A stretch of DNA of 64,000 bases from Phycisphaerae bacterium (GTDB taxonomy: Bacteria > Planctomycetota > Phycisphaerae > Sedimentisphaerales > Anaerohalosphaeraceae): contig JAGPMT010000011.1 of NCBI GenBank assembly GCA_018052735.1, forward strand, positions 1 to 64,000, in the 5' to 3' direction. The notes beneath the pieces were generated by a model. It had not been told where the DNA came from. It made no database searches and worked only from the letters and a program-made list of their open reading frames with translations. The position numbers were made by a program, and so were the translations under genes. Shown here one piece after another: positions 9,584 to 17,361 of the stretch. Position 1 is the first letter of the stretch. Each line of letters opens with the position of its first letter.

Positions 9584-11302
9584 TCAGGGCCTGCCGGCCC
9601 GGTACATCTCGGCGATTTCCTCGCCGCTGAAAACACGTTTGGCAATAATGATTTCGTCGATTTTCCCATTGAACCGGGAGTTATCGCCGGGTGCATAGTC
9701 CGCACCAATCAGCAGAGGTGCCTCCCGAAACTCCTGTTGATGCGGCCACCGCTGCGAATCAACCAGCTGTCCGTTCAGGTAGAACTTCAGGGTTTCATTA
9801 TCATGGGTCGCTGCAACCAGTATCCAGCCGAACAGTTCGGGCAGCTGTCTGCTGGCTATTTGGTTGCTGTCATCATTCGAATCCAGTTTTCTGGCAAGAT
9901 GGATATTACGGCGCCAGTCTATCTCTACAGGACTGTGGTAGCCCAATTGGTAATTGCAGAAAGAACGCGGCGGGAGGCGGTTGGACACAATATGCCCGCC
10001 GTCCTTTGCATCGGCGCAGTAAATCCACGCGGCAAGAGTAATCGGCCCGTTGATGCAGAGCCGGGCATCGGCGGCAATTTCCGCATACTGGCGCCGGGAA
10101 CGGTCAAACGCCAGAGCGGTTTTTTGCGGCCACCGTCCCTGCGTCCAGGCGGGCGGGGCTTCGCCGCTGGCACTGCAGAGCTGCCCGTTGAGACTTCCGA
10201 AGGTTTCCGCCGCCACATTGACCAGCAGGTCGGGATTGGCAGGATCTTTCTCAAAGGTATAATACGCCGCCAGCGACGGATCTTTGCGAAGCTGAAGACT
10301 GTACGCCAGCCATCGATGGTAAGCCGAACCTTGGATTGCCCTGAGCCGCACTTCAAACTCGTCCGAGCGAATGAAGTGGTCCTGAGAACGAGTCTGGGAG
10401 GAAATGTCTCCGCTGCTGCTGACCTGTCCTCCCTGCCCTTCTTTGACTGTCAGATTTTTTTCATATCTCAGGAGATCAGAGCTGTTGCGGATTTCCACCT
10501 CGCCTTGAAAGACATAAGCATGGGTATTGCGCCCGTCAAAGCTGACCCCGAATTCCGTCCCAAAATCGACAACAGCGGCGTTAATCGTCCGGACGACAAA
10601 GTGCCTGTCGTTCTGCTTGTTCACATCCACCACCAAGCGGCCGGCCTTGAGAAAAATCTGGTTCATGGACTCCAGTTCAAATTCACTGGGCGCCTGGACA
10701 ATGATTTTGGTTCCGTTATCGAGAATAATCTCCGCCAGTCCGCAGATCAGTTTCATCGGGCCGGTGTAAAGGTCGCATCCTTCCTGAATCATTCCGCTGG
10801 CATCTGCCCACTGGGCATCTGCAACACGGGCAAGCCGGCCAACCAGCTGGGAATGAGAGACCGGAACGAATTTGATATACGCCAGAAACAGCAGCATGAC
10901 CGTCAACGACAGAACGGCAACAAACAGCGATGCCTTATTGACTGTTCGGGCAACCCGCTCTGTCCGGCCGTGCAGCACAGCAGGATGGATTTCCTGCTTG
11001 GGATGAAAAATCTCTACGGCCGGTGCGGTGGTTTCGGCGGCAGCCAATTCCATCAGTGCATCATTGTACACGCTCAAATCCGAATCGTGCGGAATGTGAC
11101 CGGCAAAGCCGGCCTCCGGAGATGTTAAAAACCTGTGCAGCCCGGAATGGAGGTAGGCATATTCCAAATAGCGCTGCCTTGCCTGCGGGTCGCGTTTCAG
11201 CTGAGTGTCAAGGTCGGCGATTCCCTCTTTCGTGATGACAGAATCGTGCATTTCTTCGATTAACCGGGGCAGGCGGAGATTGTCTTGGATATCGGGATGC
11301 AT
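9584..11302 (-). CDS. FecR-like anti-sigma protein with C-terminal LamG domain
   Basis: 572 residues. The cytoplasmic N-terminus (about 1-120) resembles the planctomycete anti-sigma region (short helices, DSVITKEGIADLD). One transmembrane segment follows at about 128-152 (ASLFVAVLSLTVMLLFLAYI), then a FecR domain at about 170-300 (DNGTKIIVQAPSEFELES, VVDFGTEFGVSFDG, YVFQGEVEI), and a LamG/concanavalin-like domain at about 375-570 (ITLAAWIYCADAKDGG, KFYLNGQLVDS, KIDEIIIAKRVFSGEE). The start ATG overlaps the sigma-factor stop as TAATG, so the pair is translationally coupled. By family knowledge it should hold the sigma factor at the membrane and sense an extracellular or periplasmic cue, perhaps through LamG. 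Confidence 0.88.
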   Translation of the reverse strand: MHPDIQDNLRLPRLIEEMHDSVITKEGIADLDTQLKRDPQARQRYLEYAYLHSGLHRFLTSPEAGFAGHIPHDSDLSVYNDALMELAAAETTAPAVEIFHPKQEIHPAVLHGRTERVARTVNKASLFVAVLSLTVMLLFLAYIKFVPVSHSQLVGRLARVADAQWADASGMIQEGCDLYTGPMKLICGLAEIILDNGTKIIVQAPSEFELESMNQIFLKAGRLVVDVNKQNDRHFVVRTINAAVVDFGTEFGVSFDGRNTHAYVFQGEVEIRNSSDLLRYEKNLTVKEGQGGQVSSSGDISSQTRSQDHFIRSDEFEVRLRAIQGSAYHRWLAYSLQLRKDPSLAAYYTFEKDPANPDLLVNVAAETFGSLNGQLCSASGEAPPAWTQGRWPQKTALAFDRSRRQYAEIAADARLCINGPITLAAWIYCADAKDGGHIVSNRLPPRSFCNYQLGYHSPVEIDWRRNIHLARKLDSNDDSNQIASRQLPELFGWILVAATHDNETLKFYLNGQLVDSQRWPHQQEFREAPLLIGADYAPGDNSRFNGKIDEIIIAKRVFSGEEIAEMYRAGRP

Positions 11303-11823
11303 TAAAAATCTCCGGTTCGCAGCTGCTTCTGCACACAGTTAACCAGAAGCATTTTAATTCTCGACATATTCTGATAAACCATGTGGATTGTCGTTCCAAT
11401 CCGCAGGGCTATCATTTTTGCAGAACAGCTATGGGTATAACGCAATTTTAATAATTCCAGATCTTTGCGGGGCAGTTTCCCCAAGCAGTCTTTTAAGGCC
11501 TGAAACCTCCGTTCCAGCTCCGGCATCATCTTTTCGCTCTGAGCGGCCAGAAGGTCCAGCGTCTCCTGACTCAGGAAGCAATCTTTCTTTTTTTTGCGGT
11601 ATTCGAGAATGCGATACTTGGCAATCGATATACCCCATGCGACAAAATCCGTTCCGGCGGAAAAATCATCAAATTTTTTCCACATTATCGTCGAAGTATC
11701 CTGCATGATGTCATCCGCATCGGCTTCATTAATCACAACACTCTGAATATATGCATAAATCCGGTAATGATTAGAAGACAATAAATGGATAAAATATTCT
11801 GTTTTCGTTCTATCTGAATCCAT
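11302..11823 (-). CDS. ECF RNA polymerase sigma factor, planctomycete type
   Basis: 173 residues, short as usual for ECF sigma factors. Region 2 is at about 10-80 (YRIYAYIQSVV, DADDIMQDT, FVAWGISIAKYRILEYRKKKK) and region 4 at about 115-165 (LKDCLGKLPRKDLELLKLRY, then a helix-turn-helix ending in MVYQNMSRIKMLL). It is the first gene of a minus-strand set sigma, FecR-LamG, pseudopilin and probably the two large exported proteins; the sigma factor presumably drives itself and some of these. AGGAGG lies about 30 bases upstream of the ATG, too far for a normal ribosome site, but I found no in-frame start nearer to it. Confidence 0.88.
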   Translation of the reverse strand: MDSDRTKTEYFIHLLSSNHYRIYAYIQSVVINEADADDIMQDTSTIMWKKFDDFSAGTDFVAWGISIAKYRILEYRKKKKDCFLSQETLDLLAAQSEKMMPELERRFQALKDCLGKLPRKDLELLKLRYTHSCSAKMIALRIGTTIHMVYQNMSRIKMLLVNCVQKQLRTGDF

Positions 11824-12367
11824 TGCCGTTGATATCCAAAGAGTCCTATTCCTCCTAAAAGCTTAAGCTTATATCGTTTATTTTCTCCTATATGGTAATG
11901 GCCATTCAGATGCTTTTCTGAATATAAAAATTAGAATTAAATTTGTGCCGCTTCCCGAACACCCGGCCTTTTGCTTCTGTCTGATGCCAAAATCGCATTT
12001 TGCACCTCCAGCAGCCAACACCGCTTGCCAAATAAGGTGTCCAGTATAAAACGCCTCAAATATGCATTTTAGAAAAAAGCGACTCCAGAATAGGATAATT
12101 AGGTTGCAGAAATTGTGTATCTAACTGACATTTCCCATTTAAACAGTTAAAAAACATAATTCCTCCTAACGACATCTACAATTTTACAAAATTCGCTACC
12201 GCAGGGTCAAGAAATCCATTCCATGCCCCAGTATTATCCAAAATCCCGTAAATATACGGTTTTCCATGCACTTGAACACTTACAGACATACTTTTTGACA
12301 GACCTTGACTGCTTTGACGTTCGTAAAATCAGGTTTTTAAGCATTCTTCGGCATCATTTATCCGGTC
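11824..12367. other. Long intergenic stretch upstream of the ECF sigma gene
   Basis: About 540 bases, AT-rich near the sigma gene, where its promoter must lie (minus strand). One short minus-strand frame with a perfect ribosome site is listed separately (12056-12157). A 58-codon plus frame at 12223-12399 runs into the insertion-sequence end and is not convincing. Confidence 0.4.
12056..12157 (-). CDS. Possible 33-residue small protein
   Basis: ATG at 12157-12155 preceded by AGGAGGAATT, an ideal Shine-Dalgarno at ideal distance. The translation begins MFFNCLNGKCQ and ends SKMHI with TGA at 12058-12056. It has two Cys and no membrane segment, and I recognise no family. It could be the 5' remnant of a gene cut when the neighbouring mobile DNA arrived, or a chance frame; the ribosome site is the only support. 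Confidence 0.3.
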   Translation of the reverse strand: MFFNCLNGKCQLDTQFLQPNYPILESLFSKMHI

Positions 12368-13350
12368 TGTCAACCTCCCCTTTTCTTGAACAGTTATAAT
12401 TGGAGAGTTTCACACACATAGCAGTTTTTTCCCTTTCGGCCCTTCGCCGGGGCATTGAGGGTCAAATGGGAAAAACTGCGGGCATATTCAACCGGGCTTT
12501 CCCCGCCCAGTGCACCGTGCCCGCGATCATAATTGTATTCCACCAGCCAGTCGCCCGCCAAATCCCTGACCTGCTGCAAATTCCTGAACGCATACATATC
12601 CAAAATATCCTCGCGAAAGCTGCGGTTAAAACGCTCGATAAAACTGTTCTGCTGCGGCTGGCCCGGCTCGATCCGCCGATGGCGAATCCGGTGCGAACAG
12701 CAAAACCGCCGGAAGGCCCGGCTGGTAAACTCCGGCCCGTTGTCACTGCGAATGTATCGCGGGAAACCGCGTTCAGCTCCAATGATCTCAAGGCTGCGAA
12801 TAATCCGGGCCGACGGCAGGCTCGTATCGATCTCAACCGTCAATCCCTCACGGTTAAAATCGTCGATCACATTAAATGTCCTGAAGGTTCTTCCGCGGCT
12901 TAGTGTGTCGCTCATAAAATCCATGCTCCATACTTCATTGAGGTAGCTTGCCTTTGGCATCGATTTAGGTTCTGCAGGCTCTAAACGCTTTTTCCTGCGG
13001 TTTGGCACTTGGAACCCGTTTTGTGTATACACCCGGTACACCTTCTTGTGATTGCCCACGACAACCCCTTTCTGCAAATCGCATCAAAGACCTTGCCGAA
13101 CCCGCGACGCGGACGTTCTTCAATCACCTTTTCAATCTCCTGTTTGACGTAGGCATCATCATTGGACACAGGCTGATAGTAAAAGCTGCCCCGGCTGATA
13201 CTCGCCGCTTTACAAGCAGCCTTAACGCTTAATCCCTGATCATTTGCCTGCCTGGCAAACTCTCTTTTACCGGCAGGCGTCAGAAGTTTTTTTCAATCAG
13301 GTCCTTCAGAATGGTGTTTTCCAGAGACGGGTGTTGCAGGGTAAACGCCG
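12368..13350 (-). mobile_element. Truncated IS3-family insertion sequence
   Basis: Contains a frameshifted OrfB and the last residues of OrfA on the minus strand. The likely intact end is TGTCAACCTCCCC at 12368, just past the OrfB stop, matching the TGT...GGGGAGG style of IS3-family ends. No matching inverted end is visible beyond 13350, and OrfA is cut to about 15 recognisable residues (LENTILKDLIEKNF, stop at 13280-13282), so this end is deleted. A slippery heptamer A AAA AAC (13286-13292, minus strand) sits where OrfA joins OrfB, the normal -1 frameshift site of the family. Confidence 0.75.
12394..13290 (-). pseudogene. IS3-family transposase OrfB (DDE integrase), frameshifted
   Basis: In IS3 elements OrfB is read after a -1 slip from OrfA. 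Here the slip product reads EKKLLTPAGKREFARQ and continues to VFDAICRKG, then the frame is lost near the G run at 13065-13068 (minus strand GGGG; five Gs would restore it). The remaining 227 residues hold the whole catalytic core: WSMDFMSD (first Asp), IRSDNGPEFTS (second Asp) and NSFIERFNRSFRED (Glu), ending YVCETLQL. One missing base is therefore the main lesion in OrfB, but with OrfA mostly deleted the element should be unable to move. Confidence 0.85.
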
Positions 13351-13434
13351 AGGGACAGAGAACGCGGACGGCTTGTAGGGCATTTTTGACGAATTACAGA
13401 TTGCAGAAATTTTCAGAATTTGTAAAAATGACTA

Positions 13435-13463
13435 TTGACACAGAATAGAAAATGTGATAAACA
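13435..13463 (+). promoter_or_regulatory. Possible promoter for the XRE regulator/integrase pair
   Basis: TTGACA (13435-13440), 17 bp, then TAAACA (13458-13463), 9 bases before the ATG at 13472. The -35 is perfect and the -10 is weak (3 of 6). Confidence 0.35.
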
Positions 13464-13471
13464 GCGATTAT

Positions 13472-13699
13472 ATGAGCAAAGAAAAAAAACTATCCGAATC
13501 GTCTTGGGAACAGCAATTCAGAAACGCCATTGAGGAAACCGGCCTTTCATTGGCGGAAATTGCCCGACGCGCTGACATTGATCACAGCCAGCTTTCCCGC
13601 TTTATGCGGGGTGAGCGGGGCTTGAGTATTACAACCGCCGAGCGGGTCGCCTCCGTTGTCGGGCTGGAGCTCCACAGGGCCAAGAAAGGATGCAAATAA
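13472..13699 (+). CDS. Small XRE-family DNA-binding protein
   Basis: 75 residues from ATG 13472 (an in-frame GTG at 13454 would add six). A helix-turn-helix of the Cro/CI type occupies residues about 20-70: GLSLAEIARRADIDHSQLSRFMRG and TTAERVASVVGLEL. It probably controls the integrase it overlaps: its TAA and the integrase ATG share a base (TAATG at 13697-13701). Small XRE proteins coupled to tyrosine integrases are typical of small integrated elements. Confidence 0.8.
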   Translation: MSKEKKLSESSWEQQFRNAIEETGLSLAEIARRADIDHSQLSRFMRGERGLSITTAERVASVVGLELHRAKKGCK

Positions 13700-15069
13700 T
13701 GAGAGTTTTTAAGCCAGTTTACCAGAAAAAAGGGTAGGCTGCCAAAAAGCTGAATCGGTGGTATGTGGATTTTGTTGATCACACACGAGAGCGGCACAAA
13801 TTCCCCGCGTTTGAGGATAAGCGGCTTTCAGAGGCGTTAGGGCGTCAGGTTGAACGGCTCGTTTCGCTACGGGTTGCAGGCGAACCACTGCCGGTCGATG
13901 TTCTAAAATAGGTTGAGGGGTTGCCTTCGGATATGGTCGCGCGCTTCGTCAAGTGGGGCTTATTGCCGAAAGAAAAGGCCGCCGCCGGAAACCTGCTGTC
14001 TGAACACCTCGAACAGTGGCGACAGGCCGTCAGCGTCAAGAATACCAGCAAGCACGCCGATTTATTGTACGCCAGAGCCAAGCGGGTATTTGGCGGCTGC
14101 GAGTTTAGGACGTGGACGCAGATCGAGGCGGGGAAAGTGCAGAAATATCTTAATGAGCTACGCAAGGACAGCGAAACCAAACGCGGCATATCGGCACAGA
14201 CGTTTAATTTCTATGTGCAAGCCGTCTGCCAGTTTTGCAAGTGGATGATACAGACCGGCAAAGCAAACGGAAACCCGCTGGCCTATCTGCCGAAGCTGAA
14301 TACAAAGACAGACCGCCGGCACGACAGGCGAGCATTGGATGTTTCCGAGATAGAACGGCTCTACGGTGCGACAATCAACGCAGAAGAGCGTTTCGGGATG
14401 ACAGGCCGCCAACGATACCTCTGCTACCGAGTGGCGATTGAGAGCGGTTTAAGAGCGTCAGAGATGCGAAGTCTGCGGGTAATGGACTTTGACCTTGAAG
14501 GGTTGACTGTTACCGTTCAGGCGGCATACAGTAAGAATCGACAGAAAGCGGTGATCCCTTTGCGTAAAGACACCGCCGAGGAACTGCGGGATTATCTGCG
14601 GGACAAACTGCCGACTGCCAAAGCATTCACAATGCCGACAGCCAATGACCTTGTGAAGATGCTGCGGGCTGATCTGAAATCTGCAGGGATTGAATACCGG
14701 GACGAATCGGGGCGGGTTGTGGACTTTCACGGGCTGCGACATACGACCGCATCACTACTGGCACAGAGCGGTGTACACCCGAAGGTTGCTCAGCAGATTA
14801 TGAGGCACAGCACGGTTGAATTGACGCTCGGCAGATACTCCCACGTTTACCGAGGACAGGAGGCCGCAGCGGTCGAGGCGTTGCCGTCGATTCAGCCGGT
14901 CTTTTCCGAGACCGTCAGGACGGGCACAGACGGCGAAAAAAGCATAACCTTCAGCATAACCAAACAGGGGCTTTTTTCGCAGTCTAACAAAGACGCTACT
15001 GGGCAGTTGGACGGATCAACATTGAACGCCAAAAACGCCGTTATTGAAGAAAAAAAACGGGGTTTTTAG
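13699..15069 (+). pseudogene. Tyrosine recombinase/phage-type integrase with two in-frame amber codons
   Basis: The frame from ATG 13699 codes MRVFKPVYQKKG, meets TAG at 13735-13737, continues as AAKKLNRWYVDFVDHTRE to a second TAG at 13909-13911, then stays open to TAG at 15067-15069. The 55-odd residues between the stops look like the usual N-terminal arm of integrases of this kind, so the frame is conserved. The downstream part holds the core-binding domain and the catalytic domain with the full set: SGLRASEMR (Arg), FHGLRHTTASL (His-x-x-Arg), MRHSTVELTLGRYSH (His and Tyr). A shortened product could start at TTG 13921 or ATG 13933, since the catalytic part is intact. The gene ends 14 bases from the 3' end of tRNA-Ser, the usual target. 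Confidence 0.8.
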
Positions 15070-15083
15070 CTCAAAAACAGCAT

Positions 15084-15168
15084 CGGAGGAGGAGGGATTC
15101 GAACCCCCGGCGGGTTGCCCCGCAACGGTTTTCAAGACCGTCACCTTAAGCCACTCGGTCACTCCTCC
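15084..15168 (-). tRNA. tRNA-Ser(UGA)
   Basis: Minus-strand cloverleaf: acceptor GGAGGAG pairs with CTCCTCC, discriminator G, anticodon stem ACGGT/ACCGT with loop CTTGAAA (anticodon TGA), a long class II variable arm rich in G and C, and T-loop TTCGAAT. CCA is not encoded. Its 3' end faces the integrase, so it is a plausible integration site; I found no second copy of the 3' end within the window. Confidence 0.95.
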
Positions 15169-15189
15169 AGAGCGGTCCTTTATTAGGAC

Positions 15190-15216
15190 GTAATCCTTTG
15201 GCAATCCAAAGATTAC
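15190..15216. repeat. Near-perfect hairpin between tRNA-Ser and the FHA gene
   Basis: GTAATCCTTTGG (15190-15201), loop CAAT, CCAAAGATTAC (15206-15216): an 11-pair stem with a single unpaired base. No T-tract follows on either strand. Function unknown; it could be a protein-binding site or part of the tRNA leader. Confidence 0.45.
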
Positions 15217-15244
15217 ATACTGAAGGCATAAAATTCAAGAAAAA

Positions 15245-15273
15245 TTGACAGCTGGATGAAACTTTGGTAAACT
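15245..15273 (+). promoter_or_regulatory. Sigma70-type promoter for the FHA-GAF gene
   Basis: TTGACA (15245-15250), 17 bp, TAAACT (15268-15273), 33 bases before the ATG at 15307. Confidence 0.6.
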
Positions 15274-15306
15274 GAGGGTTGTCCAAGCTTTTGGAAAGGG
15301 TCATTT

Positions 15307-16179
15307 ATGCGGCTTTTTATCAGTCTTGGCCAGAGCAGCGTCAATGAACTGAAATTCGACCAAGGACCCGTCTATGTGGGCCGTCAGATGGGCAGTCAGG
15401 TTTTCCTTCCCGACAAAGCCGTTTCCCGCCAGCACGCAGTTTTTTATACCACTAAAGACGGAAACTGGGTCATAGAAGACCTCGGATCATCCAATAAGAC
15501 CTATCTGAATAGTCATCCGATTCACAAAAGCGAGTTAAAACACAACGATGTCGTGCGTATAGCCGATTTTTTAATTCGCGTCAGTCTGGAACCGGATGAA
15601 GACCAAAACCGCCGCAATGAGCTGGAGGATACGCTTACTGTCGAGCATACGGCTGTAGCGCGGGATCTGCACACGGTCGAGCGGAACTTTGATGCCCTCG
15701 ATGCCCCCCCTGTCAAGTTTGCCGTCAAGCGGATCAAGCAGTATCATGAGGCCATCGAGCTTATCTCCAAAGCCACCAAGCTGGATATGCTGTATAAAAA
15801 CCTGATGGATTTGCTGTTCCGCCAGTTTATAGCCAAGCATGTATGGATGGCTTTCCGCAAAGCCCCTGCTGGCCCCATGGATATCGAAGGCGGCCGACAG
15901 ATTACAACTGAACACATTGACCGGACTGATTTGGCAGTTCCGGCCAGTCTGGCTGAGGCCCTCGCCGGCAATAAATACCTGCTGATTCACCAACTGCCCC
16001 GCCAGATTATAGCACGCGGCATACGCTCAGTGATGATCGCCCCCATTTTGACTGCCCACACCTGCCACGGTGTTATTTATGTTGCCAATTCTACTGACCA
16101 TCCCCATTATTCGCTGGCCGAAATGGATTATCTGATTCTGCTTTCTATCCATGTTGCCTATTGCATTGAAAAACTCTAA
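15307..16179 (+). CDS. FHA domain protein with C-terminal GAF-like domain
   Basis: 290 residues, cytosolic (no signal or membrane segment), with ribosome site GGAAAGG ahead of the ATG. The FHA domain at about 18-95 has the phosphothreonine-binding pattern: YVGRQMGSQVFL, AVSRQHAVF, DLGSSNKTYLN. Residues about 135-288 look like a GAF domain (ISKATKLDMLYKNLMDLLF at its start, then MIAPILTAHTCHGVIYVAN). FHA-GAF proteins read Ser/Thr phosphorylation and a second signal; the kinase partner is not in the window. It precedes the ECF sigma operon by 199 bases, in the same direction. Confidence 0.83.
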   Translation: MRLFISLGQSSVNELKFDQGPVYVGRQMGSQVFLPDKAVSRQHAVFYTTKDGNWVIEDLGSSNKTYLNSHPIHKSELKHNDVVRIADFLIRVSLEPDEDQNRRNELEDTLTVEHTAVARDLHTVERNFDALDAPPVKFAVKRIKQYHEAIELISKATKLDMLYKNLMDLLFRQFIAKHVWMAFRKAPAGPMDIEGGRQITTEHIDRTDLAVPASLAEALAGNKYLLIHQLPRQIIARGIRSVMIAPILTAHTCHGVIYVANSTDHPHYSLAEMDYLILLSIHVAYCIEKL

Positions 16180-16378
16180 TAAACAACAGGAAATGTCTAT
16201 ATCCTGCCTCTAAATTGACATACAAGTCCCTCTTTTTTCACATTTTTAAGTAAAAATTTGTAACCAACAGTCTCCGCTTTTCACTATTTTATAGAGATGC
16301 AGATGAAATGTGACGATACAGGCAGAGAACCATGTTCATTGGCAAGTGAATGCATAATATGACTGTATTGAGGCAGAA

Positions 16379-17101
16379 ATGATTGCTTGTTCAGACCAAA
16401 TGTTCTATACTGACAAACAGATGATTGAACATCTGTTTGAACATTTGGTTATAGGCGCACTGCCCGGCAGTAACACAGCAGCGGTAAAACCGCAGACAGA
16501 CGGAGTACAGTTCGCATCGGCAGTCTCTAACAAGACATCCAATATCCTGTTTTCGGAATTGGATGATATCTGCCGGTCGCAGAAAGGCGATTCAGAGGCC
16601 TACCGTCGACTGATAGAACGGTACCAGAGCCATATCAGCCGGCTGCTGTGGAGATTTACAAGGGACAAGACCTTCCACGAAGAACTGGTACAGGAAACCT
16701 TTGTGCAGGCGTATTTGTCCCTGCATACCTACAAATCGCAGGCGCCGTTTGAGCATTGGCTGACACGCATAGCTACGCGCACGGGTTATCGCTTCTGGAA
16801 ACAAAGCAATCGCCACCAGCACTTGTCACTGGATGACGGACAATGGGAGCAGACTGCCGCTGCCGAGCCGGATACCCTGACACCCGAGCAGGCCGCCGAT
16901 ATTGTGCATCGGCTGCTGTCCCAGCTTCCCCCGCGGGATCGGCTGGTGCTGACGCTGCGGTATTTGGAGCAGTGCGATGTAGAGGAAACAGCCCGCCGGA
17001 CGGGCTGGAGTCAGACACTTGTCAAGGTGCAGACGCACAGGGCTAAACAGAAACTCAAGGCCCTGCTTGAAAAAAGTCATATTCAATTTGAGATGGACTA
17101 A
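16379..17101 (+). CDS. ECF RNA polymerase sigma factor with N-terminal extension
   Basis: 240 residues. The ATG at 16379 is chosen because GAGG stands 5 bases upstream. Residues 1-60 are an extension with no recognised domain; region 2 is at about 65-135 (KGDSEAYRRLIERYQSHI, FHEELVQETFVQAYLSL, HWLTRIATRTGYRFWKQ), region 4 at about 175-235 (LSQLPPRDRLVLTLRYLEQC, ETARRTGWSQTLVKVQTHRA). It is the first gene of a three-gene set with overlapping stops and starts (TAATG at 17099-17103, then ATGA at 17358-17361). A nested palindrome covers codons 6-24; see findings. Likely senses envelope stress together with the Spy-like protein. Confidence 0.88.
   Translation: MIACSDQMFYTDKQMIEHLFEHLVIGALPGSNTAAVKPQTDGVQFASAVSNKTSNILFSELDDICRSQKGDSEAYRRLIERYQSHISRLLWRFTRDKTFHEELVQETFVQAYLSLHTYKSQAPFEHWLTRIATRTGYRFWKQSNRHQHLSLDDGQWEQTAAAEPDTLTPEQAADIVHRLLSQLPPRDRLVLTLRYLEQCDVEETARRTGWSQTLVKVQTHRAKQKLKALLEKSHIQFEMD
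16395..16449 (+). repeat. Nested perfect palindromes at the start of the sigma gene
   Basis: Outer arms ACCAAATGTTC (16395-16405) and GAACATTTGGT (16439-16449) are exact inverted copies; inner arms AAACAGATG (16415-16423) and CATCTGTTT (16430-16438) are also exact, with a 6-base loop. The only mismatch is a 9-base bulge on the left between outer and inner arms. It lies inside the reading frame. Confidence 0.9.
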
Positions 17102-17361
17102 TGAAAGAATTAACATTCAGCAAACTGGTTTCGCTGGCCCGGCAGGAATGCCCACCCGGAGTGCATGCGGCTGATGAGGTTATCGCCGCTTTGTCCTGCT
17201 TGATGGCACAGACAGCCGATCCATACCGGGCGTATGTCTGGATGGGAGCTTTCTCGGCAGCGGCAGCAGCCTGCATCCTGATTGCCGTATCGCAATTGGG
17301 ACAGTCTGCAGCTGATTCGGTCAGCGAAGTAATGACCTTCGTTTCTTGGGTTGCACAATGA
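17101..17361 (+). CDS. Small one-TM protein between ECF sigma factor and Spy-like protein
   Basis: 86 residues. A cytoplasmic N-terminal half (MKELTFSKLVSLARQECPPG) is followed by one membrane segment at about 44-64 (YVWMGAFSAAAAACILIAVS). It overlaps the sigma gene by one base at its start and the Spy-like gene by four at its end. Position, size and topology suggest an anti-sigma factor, but no zinc-binding HxxxCxxC motif is present, so this is inference. No family recognised. Confidence 0.7.
   Translation: MKELTFSKLVSLARQECPPGVHAADEVIAALSCLMAQTADPYRAYVWMGAFSAAAAACILIAVSQLGQSAADSVSEVMTFVSWVAQ

Noticed and set aside
12223-12399. 58-codon plus-strand frame (MPQYYPKSRKY...)
   Set aside because: It runs across the presumed IS end and has no ribosome site or recognised family. 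It could be a remnant of the interrupted host sequence, but that cannot be supported.
13699-15069. Amber reassignment (TAG as a sense codon) to explain the two stops in the integrase
   Set aside because: Several intact genes in the window end in TAG, including both kinase genes at 30909 and 32208 and the integrase itself at 15069, so TAG is a normal stop here. Gene decay or a shorter start is simpler.
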